The notes: generated from the sequence alone by a model not told the origin. DNA of 64,000 nt from Roseimaritima ulvae (GCF_008065135.1 NZ_CP042914.1:5127404-5191403), one strand, 5' to 3'; counted from the first letter of the stretch, positions 1 to 9,450 are shown. Numbers and translations are program-made.

Positions 1-240
1 GAGGAACTGCTGGTCGCATCGACTGCGGTCGGCACCGGGCACTCCGTAACATGCGTCGTGTCGGCGGCAGGCGGGGCGAAAGTCCGCACCGGCAACGCCT
101 TGAGGAATCAGATACCGCAGCGGACCTTGCATGCTGGAAGGGCCGCATGGACGGGGATTGAAGTCCACGGCAGAACTCACATTCCCCAGCATCAGCCCAG
201 CCAGCACGATCAGCAACAACGGAAGAAGGCGCAGGTTCAT
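1..240 (-). CDS. Secreted phospholipase A2-like protein, C-terminus cut by window edge
   Basis: The minus-strand frame starts at an ATG at 240 and stays open for 80 codons to the window edge, so the C-terminus is missing. It begins with a signal peptide (MNLRLLPLLLIVLAGLMLG). Near residues 58-68 it carries ACRRHDACYG, which matches the CxxHDxCY catalytic motif of phospholipase A2, where the His-Asp pair activates water for ester hydrolysis. The first Cys of the motif and a following RCDQQF segment are also typical of small prokaryotic PLA2 proteins. The likely role is a secreted or periplasmic lipid hydrolase. It lies 217 bp downstream of the next minus-strand gene, so co-transcription is uncertain. 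The frame is short and partial, but the motif is specific. Confidence 0.72.
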   Translation of the reverse strand, partial: MNLRLLPLLLIVLAGLMLGNVSSAVDFNPRPCGPSSMQGPLRYLIPQGVAGADFRPACRRHDACYGVPGADRSRCDQQFL

Positions 241-457
241 GGGTTCACCGTGGGCGGCAGGAAGGAAAGCGCGGCGGGCGGTCAGCGAGGCGGGCTGCAC
301 AATGACGGCTTGTAACAACCCTACGACACCTGCCGTTGGCTCCAACTGCAGGGCGGTCAAAAACAAAGCGAAATTCCGTCGCCCCAGCGATGCTTCCTGT
401 TGTAACGATTTATGGGCCGCCAAGGGTCGCCTGCCACCCGACCTACGGCCTCTCGCC

Positions 458-1048
458 TTATTCCATGCCGTAACCGCTTTCCATGCCCATTTGGCGGCCC
501 GAGCTCGGCTGCAGGGTGTTAATGTCTAACAGCCCTTCTGCGGCCAGGATTGCAGATTGCATTTGCAACTCGACGACGCGATCCTTGGCAGCCTCACGTC
601 GCTGCAAATCGTTCTCCAATTGTTGAAGACGCTTTTTCAAGCGTTCCAAATCCTGCTTCCGTCCGGCGATCATTTCGTCATAGCGGTTTTGCAACGCGGT
701 TTCGGTGTACTTCAGCAGCGCGGCCTTCTCCTCTTGGTTTTTAGCACTACCTATGCGTTTGATCGCGGTTTTCAGTCGACGTCGAAACTGCTCCGCCGAA
801 GATATCGGCGAGCCCATGCCCATGCCCATCTCCATGTCCATGTCCATCATCTCCATCCCCATCCCCATGTCGCCCTCTGCGCCCATAAAACCAGCCCCGC
901 CGGAAGGCGGATCTTCAAATGGGTTCGCGATATCCGATTTGGATGCGGGGGAGGGAGGGGACGGCTCCTCGCCAAAACGGTCCTGTGCGGACATTCGGGT
1001 GGCGGACAACAGGCAGATTGTCAGCAACGTTGCGGTGATGCATTTCAT
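458..1048 (-). CDS. Secreted protein with methionine-rich tract and coiled coil
   Basis: The family is not recognised. This 196-residue protein has a signal peptide (MKCITATLLTICLLSATRMSA), a Pro/Ser-rich stretch, then a tract of about 25 residues (roughly 55-80) made almost only of Met, Gly, Asp and Glu, such as MGMGMEMMDMDMEMGMGMG. A charged helix follows (about 90-170), probably a coiled coil, and the C-terminus is again Met-rich (QMGMESGYGME). Met-rich MxM segments can bind soft metals such as Cu(I), but nothing else here supports metal handling. An AGAGGA-like ribosome site lies 8-9 nt before the ATG. The gene starts 51 bp after the kinase stop codon on the same strand, so it may be the last gene of the sigma-kinase operon and a possible target or partner of it. 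Confidence 0.8.
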   Translation of the reverse strand: MKCITATLLTICLLSATRMSAQDRFGEEPSPPSPASKSDIANPFEDPPSGGAGFMGAEGDMGMGMEMMDMDMEMGMGMGSPISSAEQFRRRLKTAIKRIGSAKNQEEKAALLKYTETALQNRYDEMIAGRKQDLERLKKRLQQLENDLQRREAAKDRVVELQMQSAILAAEGLLDINTLQPSSGRQMGMESGYGME

Positions 1049-1099
1049 TTGAATTTCCTCTCTGCATTGAATGAACGAAGGCGGGGAACGAAGGCGATT

Positions 1100-2707
1100 T
1101 CAGTCGCGTGGATCACTTGCTTGGCGGATTGCCGTTTCTAAATTCTGAATCTGTTTCCGCCAAATGCGGTCATCTTCAAAGCCCTGAAGCATCTCGTTGT
1201 CGACTTCGGCTTGGAGCCCCACAAGTTCATTCCTAACGGATTGAAATGGAGTCTCCCAATTGGAATGCTTCCATTTCAGCGGGTCAAAGACAACCGAATC
1301 AGGGTTTTCTGCTGCCTGGGCAAGATCGGCCTCTAGTCTGGCAATCCGCTGTCTCGTGGGCGGATCATCCAGGGAGGCAACGATCTGAGTAGCCACGAAG
1401 TCAAACGTGGAGCTGGCATGTTCCATGGACTCGAACGAGCCCATGTTTTTGGACGTGTGGTTTGGCGTTGCGTTCCTCCACACTCGCAACCGTGGCACCG
1501 CCGCCGGCTGGTTTATCCAGTTCATCAATCCCCACGTCGCCGATGTCGCCACGGTAAACACGGCGACGGTCGCGAGGGCGACTCGCCATCCCGCGATTGA
1601 TCGACGCCGACTTCGGCGGCCATGTTGATGCTCGCACTGGGCTTCGGCAATTTTTTCACTCACGGCTTGGCAGTCCTGTGGGCGGCGCTCGGTCGACCGT
1701 TGCAACAATTGTTGCACCAGCCGCACCAAGCTAGGGGGCAGGTCATCGCGCCAGTGGGTCAATGAGAACGCTCGCTGCGACACGATCTTGTGCAATACCG
1801 CAAGCGTGTTCTCGGCATCGAAGGGTGGCCGCCCCGAACACAGGAAATACAGTACACAACCCAAACTGAACAGATCGCTGCGGTGATCGATGGCTTCGCC
1901 GCGAGCCTGCTCGGGGCTCATGTAGTGCGGCGTCCCCGCGATCACTCCGGTGCGGGTGAGCGTCATGGAGTCCGCAGCGCGCGCCAGTCCAAAGTCCGTA
2001 ATCCAGACGCGATCGATGTTGTGACCGACCAACACGTTCCCCGGTTTGATATCCCGATGTACCAAACCTCTGCGGTGCGCCGCCGCCAGGCCTTCTGCCA
2101 ATTGCCCGGCAACTCGTAAAATGGTTCCCACATCCGGAGGCCCGTGTGTGGCGACCCATTGCTGCAGCGTCATGCCGGGGACATACCGCATGACCAGAAA
2201 CGGAAGCGTTGCGGTGGCTTCCACGTTGTAGATGGGAATTACGTTCTCGTGAGCCACGCTGGCGGCCGCCTGAGCTTCGCGAGCGAAACGTTGGCGAGCC
2301 GTTGGCGACGCGGCCCACTGCGGTGCCAACACTTTAACCGCAACGGTGCGATGTAGATCGCTATCGTGCGCTCGCAGCACAATCCCCATGCCGCCGTGGC
2401 CGAGTAAACTTTCCACGTCGTAGCGTCCAATCCGGCCGAGCATTTCGGGATGGGCCGGCGGGGCGAGGAAGCTCAAATCGACCTCCTGTGCGCTGGCAGT
2501 GTCACAGCTTTCGGAGTCTGCAAGCTGCATCCAAGCCGACAACCACTCGCTGACCTCACACCACGACTGCGGATCGCCCCCCAAGGCAGCCAGTTCGTCG
2601 CGGCAGTGTTGACAGTGCTCGAGGTGTTCTATGACCGGCTGTGCCTCGGCCCCTGGGTCGGCGGACTGATGCACAAGCGACTGTAAGAGCGACGGATCAC
2701 ATTTCAT
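1100..2707 (-). CDS. Membrane Ser/Thr protein kinase with N-terminal zinc-finger (anti-sigma-like) motif
   Basis: The 535-residue product opens with a short HxxxCxxC segment (HLEHCQHC, about residues 27-34) like zinc-binding anti-sigma factors. A eukaryotic-type kinase domain follows (about 92-350): glycine loop GHGGMG (~102), VAVKVL lysine, HRDIKPGN (~216), DFGLARA (~237), and a GTPHYMSPEQ activation segment. One transmembrane helix lies near 372-397 and a helical extracytoplasmic tail follows. The start chosen is the ATG at 2705-2707, which overlaps the sigma stop codon as ATGA; the frame is open 15 codons further upstream but only inside the sigma gene. Translational coupling suggests that the kinase controls its sigma partner, by phosphorylation, by zinc-finger binding, or both. 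The coupling is seen; the control is inference. Confidence 0.93.
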   Translation of the reverse strand: MKCDPSLLQSLVHQSADPGAEAQPVIEHLEHCQHCRDELAALGGDPQSWCEVSEWLSAWMQLADSESCDTASAQEVDLSFLAPPAHPEMLGRIGRYDVESLLGHGGMGIVLRAHDSDLHRTVAVKVLAPQWAASPTARQRFAREAQAAASVAHENVIPIYNVEATATLPFLVMRYVPGMTLQQWVATHGPPDVGTILRVAGQLAEGLAAAHRRGLVHRDIKPGNVLVGHNIDRVWITDFGLARAADSMTLTRTGVIAGTPHYMSPEQARGEAIDHRSDLFSLGCVLYFLCSGRPPFDAENTLAVLHKIVSQRAFSLTHWRDDLPPSLVRLVQQLLQRSTERRPQDCQAVSEKIAEAQCEHQHGRRSRRRSIAGWRVALATVAVFTVATSATWGLMNWINQPAAVPRLRVWRNATPNHTSKNMGSFESMEHASSTFDFVATQIVASLDDPPTRQRIARLEADLAQAAENPDSVVFDPLKWKHSNWETPFQSVRNELVGLQAEVDNEMLQGFEDDRIWRKQIQNLETAIRQASDPRD

Positions 2708-3327
2708 CGTTGGTCTACCTGTGGCGAGGCGTCTGCAGGTCCGGCATTCCACGTCGCCACGGCGCTGCGTAACCGCGCCATCACTCGACTGCGGGCCACG
2801 TACACCATGCCTTCGCGGATTTTCAGTTCTTTGGCGACCTTGGACACTGCTTCCCCTTGAATGCTGGTCCGTTCAAACGCTTCCCATGTCGTCGCATTTA
2901 CTTGACGCCGTACTTTGGCTGCTGCCCATGCAAAAATTTGTTGCTTTTGGTTCCAATCCCAAAGGCTTACTTTGGACGCCTCATCGGCTTGTTGATCCAA
3001 CCAATGCTGGACATTCGAATCGCCCGACCCTTGGACCTGGCGGCGTCGGCGAGTCAAATGATCTGCCAATTTGTTCCGCGTGATGGTAGCCAACCATCCC
3101 CGAAACGCGCCTTGATGTGGGTGACGTTTGTATTTGGGGATCGCATTGGCTACCGCCAACAAGGTTTCCTGGACCACTTCCCGCGCATCGGCTTGCTGCA
3201 GTCCCCAACGTCTTGCCAAGCGCAGCAACATCGGCTCGTAGATCTGCAAAAACTCAGCCCAAGCCAGGTCATCGGCTGGATCCCCCAACCGCAAGATCAG
3301 ACTCGCTCGTGTCTCCGAATTCACCAT
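2704..3327 (-). CDS. ECF-type RNA polymerase sigma factor
   Basis: This 207-residue protein has the two helical regions of ECF sigma factors. Region 2 carries ETRASLILRLGDPADDLAW and REVVQETLLAVANAIPKY with a following FRGWLATITRNKLADHLRR-like core element binding segment, and region 4 carries KVAKELKIREGMVYVARSRV, the helix-turn-helix for the -35 element. The start at 3327 was chosen over an upstream in-frame codon because AAGGAA lies 7 nt before this ATG. It redirects RNA polymerase to a small regulon. Its stop codon overlaps the kinase start, so the two are co-translated; in planctomycetes this sigma-kinase pairing is common. Confidence 0.93.
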   Translation of the reverse strand: MVNSETRASLILRLGDPADDLAWAEFLQIYEPMLLRLARRWGLQQADAREVVQETLLAVANAIPKYKRHPHQGAFRGWLATITRNKLADHLTRRRRQVQGSGDSNVQHWLDQQADEASKVSLWDWNQKQQIFAWAAAKVRRQVNATTWEAFERTSIQGEAVSKVAKELKIREGMVYVARSRVMARLRSAVATWNAGPADASPQVDQR

Positions 3328-3537
3328 TGATTCCTTCGCAGCTTCCAAGGTTCTCTATTGAATCTTAGCAGTCGCCGGAATCTTGCACGAAAAATCGGCT
3401 GGGACAGAAAATTTGCAGACGTGTCAGGTGGACACCCGCGTCTGCCGGAGAGATCGAAACCTGTGTAACGGCTGTGCGATACATGGCCGTCGCAACAAAC
3501 TCGAGCCGCCAGACCGAGACTGGCTTGCCACTGCACT

Positions 3538-6500
3538 CTAGCCAATTTTGGGCGTTGAGGTCAATTTTTCATGGGACAAAACGGCTTTCATGTGGTCGAT
3601 TGAGGGAGGCTTGACGGAGTGTTCATCAAACCCTGCCGCTTTGCTCTTCAAGCGGTCTTCGTCTTGACCATATCCCGTCAAGGCGATCAATAGAATATCG
3701 TCATAGGCCGGATTGGCTCGAATCGCTCGCGCCACTTCCAATCCATCCATGCCCGGCAGGCCAATATCGAGCAGCACGATTTCGGGGTGGGTTTCGAGCA
3801 CTAACTTCAGCGCCGAAGGGCCATCGTGGGCGGTTTGAATTTCGTGGTCGCCGAGTTTGCTGAGCAATTTTGACAGCAGCCAAGCCGCTCCCTGGTTGTC
3901 ATCGACGATGACGATCCGGCGAGCGATATGATCGGGAGCCGGCAGGGCGGGAACCTCGATCGGAGGCGGCGATTCGGTGACCGGTAGGGTGACCGTAAAC
4001 GTACTGCCACAGCCGACCCCGGGGCTGTCGGCGGTGACCGTGCCGCCGTGCATCTGCACCAATCGCTGGACCAGCGTTAGGCCAATTCCCAGTCCTCCTT
4101 GCGAGCGATCGAGTGAACGTGTCGATTGCGTAAATAACTCAAACACGTTGGGCAGCAAATCTCGTTCGATCCCAATGCCCTGGTCTTTCACCTGCACTAC
4201 CGCTTGTCCGTCACGAAGCTCGCCGGACAGTTCCATGCGGCCGCCAGGTTCCATATATTTTGCGGCATTATTCAGCAGGTTTTCTAACACCTGGACGATC
4301 CGTACCGGATCAGCGTTTAACCAAATCGGTTGCTCAGGCAGCGACACTTGCAGGTCATGATGATGGGCGGCGACGGTGCTGCGGATGGCATCAACGGAGC
4401 GGTTGACGAGCGTGGCCAGTTCGACCGTCTGCGAGCGCAGTTCGACTTTCCCACGCATGATCCTCGACACATCCAGCAAGTCATCAACCAACCGCACGAC
4501 GTGTTCGACCTGTTCCTGCATCAAGGTGATAACGTCTTGATTTTGGGGGGGATCTTCCATCGCCAAAAGATCTAATCCGCTGCGGATGGGAGCCAGCGGA
4601 TTGCGCAATTCGTGAGCGAGCATCGCCAGGAACTCGTCCTTGCGTCGATCGGCCTCGGCCAAATCGTCGGCCACACATCTCAGTTCATCTTCCATCCGCT
4701 TCCGTTCGGTTTGATCGCGAAGGACTTTGATGAATCCCAGCGGTTCCTCCTGGTCGTCAACCAAGCAGGTCGTCACGCCCAGGGCGAAAAATTCGGTGCC
4801 GTCTCCTTTGCGCATCCAACGTTCACTGACGGCGGTGCCGGTGTCGGCAGCTTCGCGCAATTCGTTCTGGGGGACTTCGTCCTGCAGGTCCTGGACGGTG
4901 TACGTCCGACTGGCAAAGTCCTGTTGCAGGAATTCATCTTCCTCCATGCCCAGCACGCGCCGCACTCCCTCGTTCCAACTGGTCGGCCGCCCGTTGGGAT
5001 CGGTCATAAAAATCGCGTAGTCCTTGATCTGTTCCACCAGCGCGCGGAACTGTTGTTCGTGCTCGCGTTCGCGAAGCTCGATTTGTTTGCGGTCAGACAC
5101 ATCCATCACCAATCCGGCCATCCGCAGCGGCCGGTCTTGGTCTGTGTAGTAGACGCTGCCGGCGACCCAAATCCAACGCGTTTGCCCATCTGCACGAATG
5201 ATGCGGCATTCGAAATTCCAGTTTTTGCCGCCGGCCTGGGCTTGCTGGAACTGCGCATCCACTCTCGCTCGGTCGTCGGGATGCACGTGCTGATTGAGAA
5301 AAATGTCATAGCTCCAGTCCGCGCGGGGCGGGTCGTAGCCGAAGATTTGATCATGGCGCGGTGTCCGGTGAGCTTGACCGGTAACCAAATCCAGGTCCCA
5401 TTGGCCGATCTGCGTGGCCTCCAGGGTAAAGCGAAGTCGAGCCTCACTCTCTTTGAGAGCATCGATAGCGCGGTGTTCCTCCGTCACGTCGCGAAGTACC
5501 GCTAACAATGCCGGCCGACCGGCAAAGACAAACGCGCTGCCGGTAACTTTGGTGGAGATGGGCGTGCCGTCTTTGTGGATGTGCTTGCCATCGACATGAA
5601 ACGTGTCGCCCCGTTTGACTTGTTCAATGAAGCCAGCAAATTTGTGATGATCATCTGGGTGTACCAATTCAACGCCGTTCTTGCCGAGCAGCTCGTCGCG
5701 TCGATAGCCGTGCATCGTACAGGCGGCGGGGTTAACTTCGAGCAGTCGTCCGTCGTAGTCGAAGATTAGAATCGCGTCGCTGGTTGATTCGAAGATATTG
5801 CGGTATTGAGTTTCCCGTTCGGCGATTCTTCGTTCCGCCTTTTTCTGCTCGGTCACATCGCGAAACACGAGGACCACACCGATGATTGCGTCGTGCTCGT
5901 CACGGATCGGTGCGGCGCTATCATCGATAGGGCACTCGTTGCCGTCTTTGGCGATCAGAATGGTGTGGTTTGCCAACCCCACGATGATCCCTTCGGCCAG
6001 CACTTTATCCACCGGATTTCCCACCGGTTGCCGTGTGCTTTCGTTGATGATTTGGAAGACTTGTTTGAGCGGTTTGCCGGCGGCTTCCGCTTGGGACCAG
6101 CCCGTTAACTTTTCTGCTACTCGATTCAGGAACGTAATCCGACCATCCGTATCGGTGGCGATGACCGCGTCGCCGATACTCGACAGAGTGCCGCTGAGCC
6201 ATTCGCGTTGGCGTTTTCGTTCGGCATCGCTGAGGCGTAGCCGTTCCTCTTGCTGTTTGCGGTCCACAACTTGAGCGATCGCGTCCGCAAAGGGCTTGAG
6301 GTCCTGCAGCACGTGTTCAGAAATCGAATTGCGGGAGAACATTGCCAATACGCCCAGCACTTGGTCGCCAAGCATTAACGGATAGCCAGCGAAACCCTTC
6401 ATGCCTTCCTGCTTGGCCCACTGCGGATCGCTGATGTTGGGGTCGTTGATGACGTCGTTGGTCAACAGCGGCTGGCGGTCTTGCGCGATGCGACCGATTT

Positions 6501-7476
6501 TATACTCGCCGATGCGAATCCGCCCATGAGCACCATCCAAGTGCGTGTACAGGCCCGCACTGGCTTGCAACTGCAGCGTTTGTTCGGCAGCGTCGAGGAT
6601 CCAGATTCGCGCGAAGGCCATGTCCAGGTGTTGGACGAGCGCTTCGGTACACTGTTGCAGCGAAGCTTGAATTGTTTGATCGGCCGCCAAGGCCAAGCTG
6701 ACGTCCAACCGCAACTCCAGCAACCGCCGGTGCTCGCGCTCGGCAAGCTCGGCCTGGCGGCGCGCCGTGCCATCGCGGAAAATCAAAATGACGCCGCTGA
6801 CAAGGCCCTCCCCATCGCGAATCGGGGCGGCACTATCCTCGATGGGCCGCTCCTGTCCGTTTTTTGCGACCAACAAGGTTCGCGAGGGTAGCTGGATCGC
6901 TCGGGATTCTCGCAGAGCCTTTTCGACGGGACTTTCAGGAGCCTCGCCGGTGGATTCGTCGACGATCTGGAATACCGATTCCACTGGCTGAAGATAGGCT
7001 TCGTCTTTGCTCCAACCGGTCAGTTCTTCGGCGACTGCGTTCATGAAGGTGATACGACGGTGCGTGTCCGTGGCAATCACTCCGTCTCCAATACTGGACA
7101 AAGTCACCGAAAACGAATTGCGTTCCCGCTGAATCTGCTCGTTGCGGTGCTTGATCCAACCGCTGATCGCCGCCGTGGCGCCGCCGAAGGCCAAGAACAA
7201 GCCCAGCGCGGTCCAGCCGCCAGCGTCCGCGGGGAACAACCAACCACGTGGCTGCAGGAACAGATAGCTGGCCGCCGCGGCGCTCAGCACCACGGTCAGA
7301 ATCGTCGGACCCACCCCACCGAGCCAAGCGGCCACCACCACGGCGAAGAAAAATGTCACAAACGGCACCTGATCGCCCAGCGAAGTCGCCACAAATGATC
7401 GCAAGGCAACCGCCAGAACGGTGACCACCACCGCCATGCTATAAGCGAGTAATTGCGAACGCCGGTTGAATATCAT
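3538..7476 (-). CDS. Hybrid sensor histidine kinase: membrane segments, five PAS, one GAF, HisKA, HATPase, receiver
   Basis: The 1312-residue protein begins with about four hydrophobic helices (residues 10-105), a DUF4118-like sensor module. Next come PAS1 (~120-235), GAF (~250-400), PAS2 (~420-540), PAS3 (~550-665), PAS4 (~675-795) and PAS5 (~805-925). The dimerisation domain contains the phospho-acceptor His in LAHELRNPLAP (~955). The ATPase domain (~1060-1175) has GLGIGLTLVQRLV, and a C-terminal receiver carries VIVDDN and the phospho-acceptor Asp in LLDIGLPG (~1237). PAS1 and PAS2 share the phrases TLSSIGD and PIDDSAAPIRD-like wording, so they look like a recent internal duplication. No separate response regulator lies next to it, so output is probably through phosphotransfer elsewhere. 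Transcribed alone. Confidence 0.95.
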   Translation of the reverse strand: MIFNRRSQLLAYSMAVVVTVLAVALRSFVATSLGDQVPFVTFFFAVVVAAWLGGVGPTILTVVLSAAAASYLFLQPRGWLFPADAGGWTALGLFLAFGGATAAISGWIKHRNEQIQRERNSFSVTLSSIGDGVIATDTHRRITFMNAVAEELTGWSKDEAYLQPVESVFQIVDESTGEAPESPVEKALRESRAIQLPSRTLLVAKNGQERPIEDSAAPIRDGEGLVSGVILIFRDGTARRQAELAEREHRRLLELRLDVSLALAADQTIQASLQQCTEALVQHLDMAFARIWILDAAEQTLQLQASAGLYTHLDGAHGRIRIGEYKIGRIAQDRQPLLTNDVINDPNISDPQWAKQEGMKGFAGYPLMLGDQVLGVLAMFSRNSISEHVLQDLKPFADAIAQVVDRKQQEERLRLSDAERKRQREWLSGTLSSIGDAVIATDTDGRITFLNRVAEKLTGWSQAEAAGKPLKQVFQIINESTRQPVGNPVDKVLAEGIIVGLANHTILIAKDGNECPIDDSAAPIRDEHDAIIGVVLVFRDVTEQKKAERRIAERETQYRNIFESTSDAILIFDYDGRLLEVNPAACTMHGYRRDELLGKNGVELVHPDDHHKFAGFIEQVKRGDTFHVDGKHIHKDGTPISTKVTGSAFVFAGRPALLAVLRDVTEEHRAIDALKESEARLRFTLEATQIGQWDLDLVTGQAHRTPRHDQIFGYDPPRADWSYDIFLNQHVHPDDRARVDAQFQQAQAGGKNWNFECRIIRADGQTRWIWVAGSVYYTDQDRPLRMAGLVMDVSDRKQIELREREHEQQFRALVEQIKDYAIFMTDPNGRPTSWNEGVRRVLGMEEDEFLQQDFASRTYTVQDLQDEVPQNELREAADTGTAVSERWMRKGDGTEFFALGVTTCLVDDQEEPLGFIKVLRDQTERKRMEDELRCVADDLAEADRRKDEFLAMLAHELRNPLAPIRSGLDLLAMEDPPQNQDVITLMQEQVEHVVRLVDDLLDVSRIMRGKVELRSQTVELATLVNRSVDAIRSTVAAHHHDLQVSLPEQPIWLNADPVRIVQVLENLLNNAAKYMEPGGRMELSGELRDGQAVVQVKDQGIGIERDLLPNVFELFTQSTRSLDRSQGGLGIGLTLVQRLVQMHGGTVTADSPGVGCGSTFTVTLPVTESPPPIEVPALPAPDHIARRIVIVDDNQGAAWLLSKLLSKLGDHEIQTAHDGPSALKLVLETHPEIVLLDIGLPGMDGLEVARAIRANPAYDDILLIALTGYGQDEDRLKSKAAGFDEHSVKPPSIDHMKAVLSHEKLTSTPKIG

Positions 7477-7732
7477 GTCTTATTCGCCAGCGAACGCTCG
7501 GCGAGCGGTGGGTGTGGCTAACGGAAGCTTAAGGTCAGAAAAGCAGCGGCCCGGTCGACATGGCCGGCGGGTGGATGCCCAATACAGCAAATTGGAGGCC
7601 AAAAATCCGCAAAGCCTCCACGCTCAACTTCAATCCGATTCATGTGATTGCTACCCCTCGCGTCGGCAACCGCAGGCGACTCCAATACAATTCGTCTTCC
7701 GCATCGTGTAGCTGCGTCGTGTGAATCCCTCG

Positions 7733-9097
7733 CTACATCTTCACTGGCACCCCGGCATCGGTTTCGGTCAACCATTGCAGCAGACGTGCTTTTAATGCGG
7801 CTGCCACATCGGGGTGGGAATTTGCGAGATTCGTGGTTTCGGCGATGTCGTTCTGCAGATTATAGAGCTCTACCGAATCGTCGTCATAGTAGAGAATCAG
7901 CTTGTATTGTTTCCAGCGGATGGCGGACCCAGGTCGATTGTCTTTGTGGAAGGCAAAATGCGGATAGTGGAAAAACAAAGCATCCCGCTGCAACGGATCG
8001 CTGTTGAACAGCGGACGCAACGATTCACCGTCCAGGGATTCTTTGTCCGCCAGAGCGACGCCTGCGGCATCCAAAATCGTGGCCGTCAGGTCCATGCTGA
8101 CCACCGGCGTTTCGTTCATCTGGCCGGCCATGGTCACACCCGGCCAACGCACGATCAAGGGCACCCGCAGTCCGCCTTCATACAGATAGCCCTTGCCGGC
8201 ACGTAGTGGTCGGTTATCGGTTGCTCCCGACCAACCGCCGTTGTCGCTGGTAAAAATGACCAACGTTTCGTCGTCGATGCCCAGCGTGTCCAGTTCCTTC
8301 AGCACCCGGCCGATCGCCCGGTCGGTGGCTTCGATCTGTCCGCCGTAGATCGGATTTTTCAAACCTCGGCCTTGCCGCCCCTTGTACTTCTCGACCAGTT
8401 CTTCCGGGGCTTCAAAGGGGTAATGGGGATTGTAGGTCCACAAACAGATGAACATCGGCTGGTCATGTTGTTGACGCATGAAAGCAATCGTTTCATCGGC
8501 CAGTCGATCGCTTAAATACTCGCCGGTTTTGCGGGGCGGTAGTGCAGGGATCCGATAGGGATCAAAGTACGTGGGTGGCCCGCCCAACCCACAGCCGCCG
8601 ACATTGACGTCAAAGCCGTGTTCGCTGGGCCAATACTTCGGATCGCTCCCGAGATGCCATTTACCGAAGAAGCCGGTTGCATAGCCCGAGGCTTGCAAGC
8701 GTTCGGCCATGGTAGTCGTGTCGTGAGCCAACTCGTGCTTGGTCGTTGGCGGTTGCACCCGGCGATCCTGAGGCCAAAATTGTTTTCCGTCAGCGCCGTG
8801 TTGCGTGATATGCAGCCGGGCCGGCGCCAGACCGGTCATCATGGCGGCTCGCGTGGGGGAACACACTGGAGCGGCGGCATAGGCGTTGGAAAACCGCACA
8901 CCTTGATCCGCCAGTCGATCCAGCTGGGGCGTCTGCAGGATCGCGTTACCCTGACAGTGCAAGTCTTGCCACCCCAAGTCATCCGCCATGATGCAGACGA
9001 TGTGAGGCCGATCAGCCGGGTCGACGGCCGCGGCCAAGCTGTGGAAGGTCAGCAGGCCAATCAGAACAAACAACGGGGAGCAAGCAGTGGGGCGCAT
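7733..9097 (-). CDS. Secreted sulfatase (arylsulfatase A type)
   Basis: The 454-residue protein has an N-terminal signal segment (MRPTACSPLFVLIGLLTF), then the sulfatase fold: metal-binding IVCIMADDLGW near residue 35 and the signature CSPTRAAMMTG near 80. Its Cys would be oxidised to formylglycine by a formylglycine-generating enzyme, which is not in this window. GKWHLG and FTSDNGG contribute further active-site residues. Such enzymes remove sulfate esters from sulfated polysaccharides, probably in the periplasm or outside the cell. The start is the ATG at 9095-9097; a TTG one codon earlier is also possible. It stands alone, separated from the sulfatase island at 41-48 kb. Confidence 0.95.
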   Translation of the reverse strand: MRPTACSPLFVLIGLLTFHSLAAAVDPADRPHIVCIMADDLGWQDLHCQGNAILQTPQLDRLADQGVRFSNAYAAAPVCSPTRAAMMTGLAPARLHITQHGADGKQFWPQDRRVQPPTTKHELAHDTTTMAERLQASGYATGFFGKWHLGSDPKYWPSEHGFDVNVGGCGLGGPPTYFDPYRIPALPPRKTGEYLSDRLADETIAFMRQQHDQPMFICLWTYNPHYPFEAPEELVEKYKGRQGRGLKNPIYGGQIEATDRAIGRVLKELDTLGIDDETLVIFTSDNGGWSGATDNRPLRAGKGYLYEGGLRVPLIVRWPGVTMAGQMNETPVVSMDLTATILDAAGVALADKESLDGESLRPLFNSDPLQRDALFFHYPHFAFHKDNRPGSAIRWKQYKLILYYDDDSVELYNLQNDIAETTNLANSHPDVAAALKARLLQWLTETDAGVPVKM

Positions 9098-9219
9098 CAA
9101 AGTGTCTCGCAGTAGGTGGAATGGCCCAGTTTACTGAACGCATCGGACCCCGGCGACCGCTGCGAGCGTTCACCCTGGGGATCGGGACAACCCCAGCCCC
9201 CACATCTCACCCCCAAACG

Positions 9220-9252
9220 AAAAACACCTCGTACAGCGCTGGGCGTACGAGG
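9220..9252 (-). terminator. Intrinsic terminator after the small lipoprotein gene
   Basis: Read on the minus strand, an 8-bp perfect stem (CCTCGTAC pairing with GTACGAGG, 10-nt loop) is followed two bases later by five T. It begins 40 bp after the lipoprotein stop codon and fits a rho-independent terminator for the DUF1559-lipoprotein transcript. Confidence 0.7.
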
Positions 9253-9291
9253 CATTCTCGATTGTTTGAGACAGCGATTAACCGTTGCCGT

Positions 9292-9450
9292 TTACTGTTG
9301 CATTTCAGCGTTCTCGACTGCTTGGTCGTTTTCCTCAACCTGTCGCAGCGTTTCTTCGTCAAACACCTCAGGATTTTCGACGGCTCCGTCACCACATCCG
9401 AGGACGAGGCACAAGGCAACGAGCAGTGTGAGGATGTAAAAGCGTTTCAT
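9292..9450 (-). CDS. Small lipoprotein (52 residues)
   Basis: An ATG at 9448-9450 opens a 52-codon frame ending in TAA at 9292. It encodes MKRFYILTLLVALCLVLGCG and then an acidic tail ending in ENAEMQQ. LVLGC is a lipobox, so the mature protein would be a lipid-anchored acidic peptide of about 34 residues. It lies 70 bp downstream of the DUF1559 gene on the same strand and is followed by an intrinsic terminator, so the two form a likely transcription unit. Small lipoproteins beside DUF1559 genes recur in planctomycetes, but the role is unknown. The lipobox, start and terminator make it credible despite its length. Confidence 0.8.
   Translation of the reverse strand: MKRFYILTLLVALCLVLGCGDGAVENPEVFDEETLRQVEENDQAVENAEMQQ

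Noticed and set aside
7477-7732. A possible short gene on the minus strand between the histidine kinase and the sulfatase
   Set aside because: The frame has no start context, no hydrophobic or domain pattern and an arginine-rich composition typical of antisense noise.
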